From Glomus cerebriforme (taxonomy: Eukaryota > Glomeromycota > Glomeromycetes > Glomerales > Glomeraceae): a stretch of DNA of 12,409 bases. Below are positions 7,500 to 12,409 of the stretch, in pieces. The stretch covers positions 31,389 through 43,797 of the forward strand of contig QKYT01000725.1 in the NCBI GenBank assembly GCA_003550305.1. The letters are read 5' to 3'. The translations under genes and the position numbers were made by a program. Numbering within the stretch: position 1 is the first letter of the stretch; every line of letters begins with the position of its first letter. Under the pieces are notes generated by a model. The model had not been told where the DNA came from. It made no database searches and was given only the letters and a program-made list of their open reading frames with translations.

Positions 7500-8280
7500 T
7501 TAACCAATCACATTACGAGTAATTTCTGCGCCATTTAATGTAATACACAACACGGGTAGATACATAAATCGTTTAGAATGAATTTTATAGGAGAAACTCT
7601 CATTTTAATCACACGATGAGGGGAACTTTTCCGTCAACAATATTAAAATTATTAATTTATTGTCTCTCGTATTTATCATATTATCTCTCCTCGGAGGGCG
7701 TACAACTAGGCTAAATGATGTCCATACCAGTATATATAGTAGACACTAATAATATAGTAATAGGAATAGTGACAGAAATTTCTAGATAATTGACTTTTTT
7801 CAAAATGAATATTTGATTATGTAATGATTATGAAACACTTTTTATTAACAATCCCTTATTCTTCACTTTAGGATTTTTGACGTTTTGGCTTTTTTATAAT
7901 CTCTTTTTTTTTCAAATTGACGTGATAAAATGAGAAATTTTTATATTATATTAAGATAAATTTTTTAAAATTGTTTTTCGGATAAAATAAATGAATGATT
8001 TAATACATATTAAAATACATCTCTTTATTTTTTAAGCAAAACAAGTTAAGGAATAATAATAAGAAATATCGAATAAAAAAAAAACTTCAAAAATATCTTG
8101 GACAATAACTTGACTAATTTACCAAAATAACTCCAATAAATATAAATTTACATTGCAGATCGAAATCAACATTTTTGTAACTTCTATTAATCAAAAATAT
8201 TTACCATCTTTATAAGTTTTCTCTTTTCCTCTCGTAACCATTTCTTCTCAAATTAACCAATCAGATTGTCAAATTGATTC
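7500..8280. other. Non-coding stretch with CCAAT-type words
   Basis: No convincing gene is seen. TTAACCAATCA at 7500-7510 recurs at 8253-8263; CCAAT is the core bound by the fungal HAP/NF-Y complex. A 32-codon frame with a hydrophobic middle at 7616-7714 is no longer than chance allows. A TATATATAG word lies near 7731. Confidence 0.45.
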
Positions 8281-8286
8281 ACGAGC

Positions 8287-8358
8287 TTCCGGAATAACTT
8301 TCAATTGGGATAATCACATGAAAACATCGTAACACGAACATCCAAAGATTTTCCGGAA
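8287..8358. promoter_or_regulatory. Paired TTCCGGAA palindromes with a repeated 24-bp motif between
   Basis: TTCCGGAA occurs at 8287-8294 and 8351-8358. Each is an inverted pair of GAA units with 2-nt spacing (TTCnnGAA), the pairing seen in heat-shock elements, but a third unit in register is missing. Between them at 8311-8334 lies one copy of a 24-bp motif repeated at 8855-8878. A regulatory patch is plausible; no target gene is identified. Confidence 0.3.
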
Positions 8359-8454
8359 TTTTATTGAACATATGAACTTTTTTTTCTTACAAAACATGAA
8401 ACCATTAATTTGAACTTTTCCCGTTATTTTTCTATATCAAGAAATTAGGCTTCC

Positions 8455-8479
8455 TTTTTTTTTTAAAAAAAAAAAAAAA
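8455..8479. repeat. T10-A15 foldback tract
   Basis: Ten T's run straight into fifteen A's, a perfect self-complementary tract. A near twin, T10-A16, lies at 9527-9552. Confidence 0.85.
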
Positions 8480-8817
8480 GACATCGAATTATTTAAAATG
8501 AATATAAACAATCGAAAGATTGTTGATCTAATTTAACCGCTTACTTAATAGTTATATTACGGTCATTACAGATCGTACATGATTTATGTTTGAGATCGTG
8601 GATTTTTTATTCTCTATTAGTCTTACAAGGATGTTTAAGGAAATTTCATCATGGATGATCCGAGTGATATTAACGAAGATCACTGACAAAATTGCGCCCA
8701 AGTGATAACTAAAAAACATAAAAATAAGGAAGGTTTGTTTTTTTTTCTTATAAATGATTTTTTAATTATTTATTCTTCATGACTCTTTTAATAAAATTCC
8801 ATTGCATAATTTATTCA
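8480..8817. other. Non-coding stretch with short open frames
   Basis: A somewhat GC-richer part at about 8560-8710 is open in more than one frame. One frame, 8586-8705, would give a 39-residue hydrophobic peptide from ATG; another ATG at 8652 gives MDDPSDINEDH before a stop. Neither length is beyond chance and neither is recognised. Confidence 0.4.
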
Positions 8818-8841
8818 TTATTATTATTATTATTATTATTT
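8818..8841 (+). repeat. TTA trinucleotide microsatellite
   Basis: About eight uninterrupted TTA units occur here. On the minus strand they read as a poly-Asn string at the end of a chance ORF. Confidence 0.85.
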
Positions 8842-8924
8842 TCGAGAGTAATGGTAATCACGTGAAAGGATCGTAACAAATAATGATTCTTCACGTTCAC
8901 GATACTCACGATAGTAATATTTGT

Positions 8925-8944
8925 GAGTCCGACCGGGTCGACTC
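8925..8944. repeat. GC-rich near-palindrome
   Basis: GAGTC-c-GACC pairs with GGTC-GACTC across one G, with a single bulged base. It is one of the few GC-rich hairpins in the window and contains GTCGAC. Purpose unknown. Confidence 0.55.
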
Positions 8945-9016
8945 GTAAAAATAGAAACAATCCTACACGGTTTCCATATTTACTTTTCCACAAAAGAAAT
9001 TAACCTTATCACTGAC

Positions 9017-9091
9017 CTGGAAGTATGCAACTTTGTGTGGATCATTTCCTTGATAACCCGATAATACAGTAAATTTTGATGCGTAGTAAAG
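9017..9091 (-). CDS. Candidate internal exon, 25 codons, on the minus strand
   Basis: Reading the minus strand, TTACTAAT followed by a Ttctttc tract ends in AAAATTCAG at the upstream edge: branch site and acceptor about 20 nt apart. The downstream edge is CTTCCAG|GTCAGT, close to the consensus donor. The 75-nt segment is in phase 0 at both ends and reads LYYASKFTVLSGYQGNDPHK and then VAYFQ. Without splicing the frame continues to TAG at 8963-8965 (VSDKVNFFCGK…). LSGYQGNDPHKVAYFQV has a faint likeness to the start of cytochrome b5-like (Dap1/MAPR) heme-binding domains, which often read L..Y.G.DP.KP.Y.A; I do not rely on this. Partner exons were not found, so a relic is possible. Confidence 0.3.
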
Positions 9092-9526
9092 CTGAATTTT
9101 GAAAGAATTCATTAGTAAGTAATTATTGAATGTAAAAGGTGTAAAAAATGTTATTCGAGAATTTTTCAAAAAAAAAATCATAATTTATGTTTATATAATT
9201 TTTATAACCTTAATTCCTTAACTAATTAAACACGACCTTTTTTTTTGAATCATGCGAAACTCATACTACAACGAATTTCTAAAATTGATGAATGGCATTA
9301 GTTCAAAAAATCAATAACTTGGTAAATTTGAAACTTTTTTAAATTGTAATCAGATTTGGGAATAACTTAAAAATAGTTAACTTTAATATTAAAAAAAATG
9401 GGTTAAAAGTTTAAATTTTACCCAAATTAAAAATTTAGCTTATGAAAGTAAGCAATATCTTTAAGTGAGTAAATTAAGACTTATTCTCAAATGTGTGTCG
9501 TTTCAACAAGCATAAACAGATTGTTC
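9092..9526. other. AT-rich spacer, no gene seen
   Basis: It contains a small near-palindrome at about 9400-9423 (GGGTTAAAA paired with TTTTACCC). Otherwise nothing distinct. Confidence 0.45.
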
Positions 9527-9552
9527 TTTTTTTTTTAAAAAAAAAAAAAAAA
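9527..9552. repeat. T10-A16 foldback tract
   Basis: Ten T's are followed directly by sixteen A's. It is almost identical in form to the tract at 8455-8479. Confidence 0.85.
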
Positions 9553-9589
9553 GATTAAAATCAAAAAAAAAAGGGAACAAAAAATTTTG

Positions 9590-9883
9590 ATGCTTTTCAA
9601 AGGAATTTCAATTATAATTGTATTAATTCTTACTTTTATAAGGATCTTTATGGATTTATTTTCCGTAATAATAATGTATCACGTAAACCAAATTTTCGTG
9701 TACATTATAAAAATCAAAAAGTTTGTCAAAGTTTCTTCAAAGTTTCTTCAAAGTTTCTTCAAAGTTTCTTCAAAGTTTCTGCAAAGTTTCTGCAAAGTTT
9801 CTTCAAAGTTTCTGCAAAGTTTCTGCAAAGTTTCTTCAAAATTTCTTCAAAGTTTCTGCAAAGTTTCTGCAAAGTCTCTGTAA
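9590..9883 (+). other. ORF produced by the minisatellite, probably not a gene
   Basis: ATG at 9590 opens 97 codons. The first 45 residues are hydrophobic (Ile/Leu/Phe/Val) and could span a membrane. The rest is the minisatellite translated as an 11-residue cycle (KVSSKFLQSFF-like). The 11-bp unit has no stop in any forward frame, so an overlapping frame is open too. The length therefore says nothing about coding. A real membrane-plus-repeat peptide cannot be excluded without transcript data. Confidence 0.15.
9727..9880 (+). repeat. Minisatellite, 14 units of 11 bp
   Basis: Fourteen contiguous 11-bp units of CAAAGTTTCTT or CAAAGTTTCTG. The T/G change at the last position is arranged T,T,T,T,G,G,T,G,G,T,T,G,G,G. 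Unit 11 has A for G (CAAAATTTCTT) and unit 14 has CAAAGTCTCTG; a fifteenth unit is broken. The order suggests duplication of multi-unit blocks. Confidence 0.95.
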
Positions 9884-10571
9884 AGTAGATAAAAGAAAAA
9901 ATTATTACGTTGTATCATCTTATTAAAAAAAACTGTAAATTACCTTTTTCCTAATTAAAATTAAGAAATCCGATTCATTAATTATTTTAAGCATAAAATT
10001 TTATAATTATAATAAATAAATACGCATAATAAACACAAAATTGGAACAAATTAAAAACCCTTATACAAATAATAAAAAGTTAGATATAAGTATCCTGAGT
10101 TAAAAAAAAGGTAAAAAAGGGAAATAGTAAAATAAAATGAATTTATTGAAACAATATATATTTACTTTTGTATTGAGAAAATGGATAATTCTCAATAGGA
10201 AGAAAATATGCAAAGAGAGAGAAAAAAAACAATGTACGTTTTAAAAAAGGTTTGTTCATTAAAACCATTAAGAAATTGTTTATGATTTTATCCTTTTCTT
10301 GGAACAAGAGTTATTGTATATTAATATTGTTAAAAAAAAAAAAAAAACTTCAGGATGAAGATTTTTATTGTAATATAAAATATGTCATCCTTGCAAATGG
10401 GAATATTTTTTTTTTTGAACAATCAATTTATAACAATTCTATTATTTTCGTGAAAGGGATAGGGAAAAAAAAAAATTAAAATGAATTTATTGAATCTATT
10501 GGTGATGCAATTAAGAAAAAAAAAAGTGGTCATGCATACAAAAATTACTTTTAAAGTCTGATATAAAAAAA
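9884..10571. other. AT-rich stretch with a 17-bp direct repeat and a small hairpin
   Basis: AAAATGAATTTATTGAA occurs at 10134-10150 and 10478-10494. ATTGAGAA (10172-10179) pairs with TTCTCAAT (10189-10196). An open frame at about 10252-10479 starts with a non-ATG codon and is mostly homopolymer-coded Lys and Phe. I do not call a gene. Confidence 0.5.
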
Positions 10572-10581
10572 AAACCTGTAA

Positions 10582-10726
10582 ATATTTGATTGATAACGGT
10601 ATGTTACGTAATCAACGAATCAATTTTCACCTTTAATTACTAAATTTGCTAACAATTACCATTATCTGTTATTCATATTAATAATTATAACGAGTGGTTA
10701 GTGACGATCTATCAATAATCAAATAT
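10582..10726. repeat. Inverted repeat bracketing about 145 bp
   Basis: ATATTTGATTGATA (10582-10595) is matched by TATCAATAATCAAATAT (10710-10726) on the other strand, allowing a 3-nt difference. The inner sequence does not pair well. It may be a small decayed foldback element or chance in AT-rich DNA. Confidence 0.4.
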
Positions 10727-11700
10727 CCGAAATAAATTATAAATCTTAAACGCGTTCTTTTCCTTTTCTTTTAATTCAATTGATATAAAAGTGGTTAATA
10801 GAATGAAGGATGTGACGTTAAAAGATAAACTAAACTTTTTCGGAAAACAATCATTAAAGTTTGTTGTTGTTAAATAAAAAAAAAAATTATATATCCTCTA
10901 TAATGTTGTCAACTAAATATTTATTTATTATTATTAATCAGTGCTTTTCAGAATTTTTTTTTTTCTATATTATGTACAACTATTTTTTATAATTACCTCC
11001 AAATAAATATTTGAGTTATTGAGTACATGAAAAAGTCACATGTTTTTTGAGGGCGTACGATGTACATGTACTGTAACACAATAATCTTATACTGTTAAGA
11101 AAAGATTTTGTCTCTTTTTTTTTATTATTTTATTTTTGCCGTTGTCGAATAATCTGGCGTATTTTAACGATGATACAATTTATTTACAGGTTGTATTACT
11201 TTTTTATACCTTTTTTAGTTCCATTGTTTTGAGTACATGGTAATAAAAAAAAACATTTATTTTTATTTTTATTTGATTAATTGTAATTATAAGGGGGGAA
11301 GGAATCCGTAAATCCGTAAAAAGATCAATTAAAGCATTAAAATATTTAAAATATTATAAATTCTTTATAATTGTGATTTCTGATAACTCGGATATAATTG
11401 TATTATCCCCTAACTTGATTCCATTTAAAGATCTTTATATAAGCAAACAATAATGTCTCAAAAGTGAAAAAAAAAAGAAAAGAAAATTGATTATCAAAGA
11501 ATATGTGTGTACATCGTATTATCTAAAGTTAAATAAAGTTAATAATAGTTACCAATTAAAATAAAGATGACGTTTAAAATTGTGATATTTGGGTTTTTTT
11601 CTTCCATTAAATAGTCATTAAATTTATCACAGTTTTACAGATGATTTGATTGTTACAATTTTGATAATTTTGATTGTAATTTTAGTGATTATTTTGACGA
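10727..11700. other. AT-rich non-coding stretch
   Basis: No gene is seen on either strand. Small items are AATCCGTA repeated twice in tandem (11303-11318), one ACGCGT (10750-10755), and a degenerate run of TTTTGAT/TTTGATTGT words at about 11645-11700. Confidence 0.5.
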
Positions 11701-11715
11701 TCATCATCGATAAAA

Positions 11716-11830
11716 AAATCGAACCCGATTCATGGCTTAGAAATAATTAATGATTGTTCCGACGATCCATGGATTTTTTGAACCCGATCCGTGGAGCTTT
11801 GCGAAATTAACCATCATACCAACTTTGATA
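11716..11830 (+). repeat. Decayed two-copy GAACCCGAT repeat
   Basis: GAACCCGATTCATGG (11721) and GAACCCGATCCGTGG (11780) start 59 bp apart. They are followed by alignable sequence (CTTAGAAATAATTAATGAT against AGCTTTGCGAAATTAACCAT). ATCCATGGAT between them is a 10-bp palindrome. GC content is higher than around it. Likely repeat or transposon debris. Confidence 0.5.
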
Positions 11831-12409
11831 ATTTACAAAAATAGATTATGTGATGTAAAATCCTTTATATTTATAAATATTCCATATTGGTACATCACTT
11901 AAAGTAATTATTATTTATTTATTTATTTATTTTTTTAAACAAAGAAAAATAAAATTATCGTATAATTATTAATCCGTCGGCCCTTGGTTTTTTTTATATC
12001 TACACTCTCAAAATGTCCATTCAAATTAATCAACCCAAGATTGATAATTTCTATTTATTTATTTTATGTTATTTTTGTTTTTTTTTAGAATTTATTAATA
12101 TATAAGAATTTTTTAAAATAGGAAACTGATAACTTCAGTGATAAGTATAATTTTTTTTTGTATTTTAAAAAGTTCATGCGAATAAAAATAACAAATATAT
12201 ATATATATATTTGATTTACCATTTATTACTTATTTGGTTTCATAATAAGTAAATGAAATAAAAAAAAATTTTTTTTTTTTTTTGATCAAATTTATATTGC
12301 ACATTATTGTTTTTTTTCTTTTAAATTATTTACTTCAATTCATAAAAACATATTTATACATATATAAAATCACAATTCATAAAAAAAAAATACATAATTA
12401 ATGATGCAT
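11831..12409. other. AT-rich spacer with simple repeats
   Basis: It contains ATTT units (about 11909-11931), an AT dinucleotide run (about 12194-12212) and A9-T15 (12260-12283). No gene is seen. Confidence 0.6.

Larger units (their letters stand above)
8311..8878 (+). repeat. Dispersed 24-bp direct repeat, two copies
   Basis: TAATCACATGAAA-ACATCGTAACA at 8311-8334 and TAATCACGTGAAA-GGATCGTAACA at 8855-8878 agree at 21 of 24 positions. The flanks do not align. The second copy contains the E-box CACGTG where the first has CACATG. Conservation limited to one block suggests a protein-binding site or the end of a dispersed repeat. Confidence 0.55.

Noticed and set aside
7616..7714. 32-codon frame with signal-peptide look
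   Set aside because: Short hydrophobic frames are common at this AT content; no supporting splice site or homology.
8586..8705. 39-codon hydrophobic frame
   Set aside because: By my estimate dozens of frames this long are expected by chance in the six frames of this window.
8811..8993. Minus-strand ORF ending in poly-Asn
   Set aside because: The poly-Asn is the TTA microsatellite, the start is not ATG, and it overlaps the better minus-strand frame.
9727..9880. CRISPR-like repeat array
   Set aside because: Units are 11 bp and contiguous with no spacers, so it is a minisatellite; the context is eukaryotic.
10252..10479. Plus-strand ORF of 75 codons
   Set aside because: It starts with TTG, and homopolymers give its Lys and Phe strings. 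The LQDEDFYCNIKY part is suggestive but too short to call.

Overview
The window is an AT-rich eukaryotic stretch, by eye roughly three quarters A+T. It has long A and T runs, simple repeats and very little coding sequence. One gene has a fungal-type intron (short, AT-rich, ending TTTAG). There is no operon structure, no ribosome binding sites and no bacterial gene density. Short inverted-repeat transposons and foldback repeats sit in gene-poor DNA. This style fits an arbuscular mycorrhizal fungus (Glomeromycotina, Rhizophagus-like). That placement is inference; other AT-rich eukaryotes such as anaerobic chytrids or dictyostelids are not excluded.

Layout. 1-477 is AT-rich spacer with a small GC-rich hairpin near position 60. 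478-975 is a 498-bp non-autonomous Tc1/mariner-type element with TA on both sides. 976-1957 is AT-rich spacer with two small repeat families. 1958-2335 is a patch of five successive hairpins, probably transposon debris. 2792-3766 (minus strand) is the only gene I can support well: two exons joined by a 102-bp intron, giving a 290-residue acidic, Ser/Asn-rich protein with a basic, nuclear-localisation-like C-terminal region. It is easily misread as two short ORFs. 4589-4763 is a hAT-like foldback element.

From about 4.27 to 6.38 kb several plus-strand islands look more like exons than their surroundings (4269-4430, 5132-5275, 5375-5563, 5631-5867, 6302-6376). They cannot be joined into one consistent gene by eye, so they are reported as candidate or relic exons. 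A minus-strand island at 9017-9091 has good branch-point, acceptor and donor signals. The rest of 6.4-12.4 kb is non-coding at this resolution. It contains an 11-bp minisatellite (9727-9880), T-tract/A-tract palindromes, a tandem ACGCGT palindrome, a 24-bp dispersed direct repeat, paired TTCCGGAA sites and degraded GAACCCGAT repeats.

No rRNA, tRNA, CRISPR array or intact transposase is visible. There is no evidence of genes working together. The interest lies in the non-coding elements, the spliced gene and the unassigned exon-like islands.
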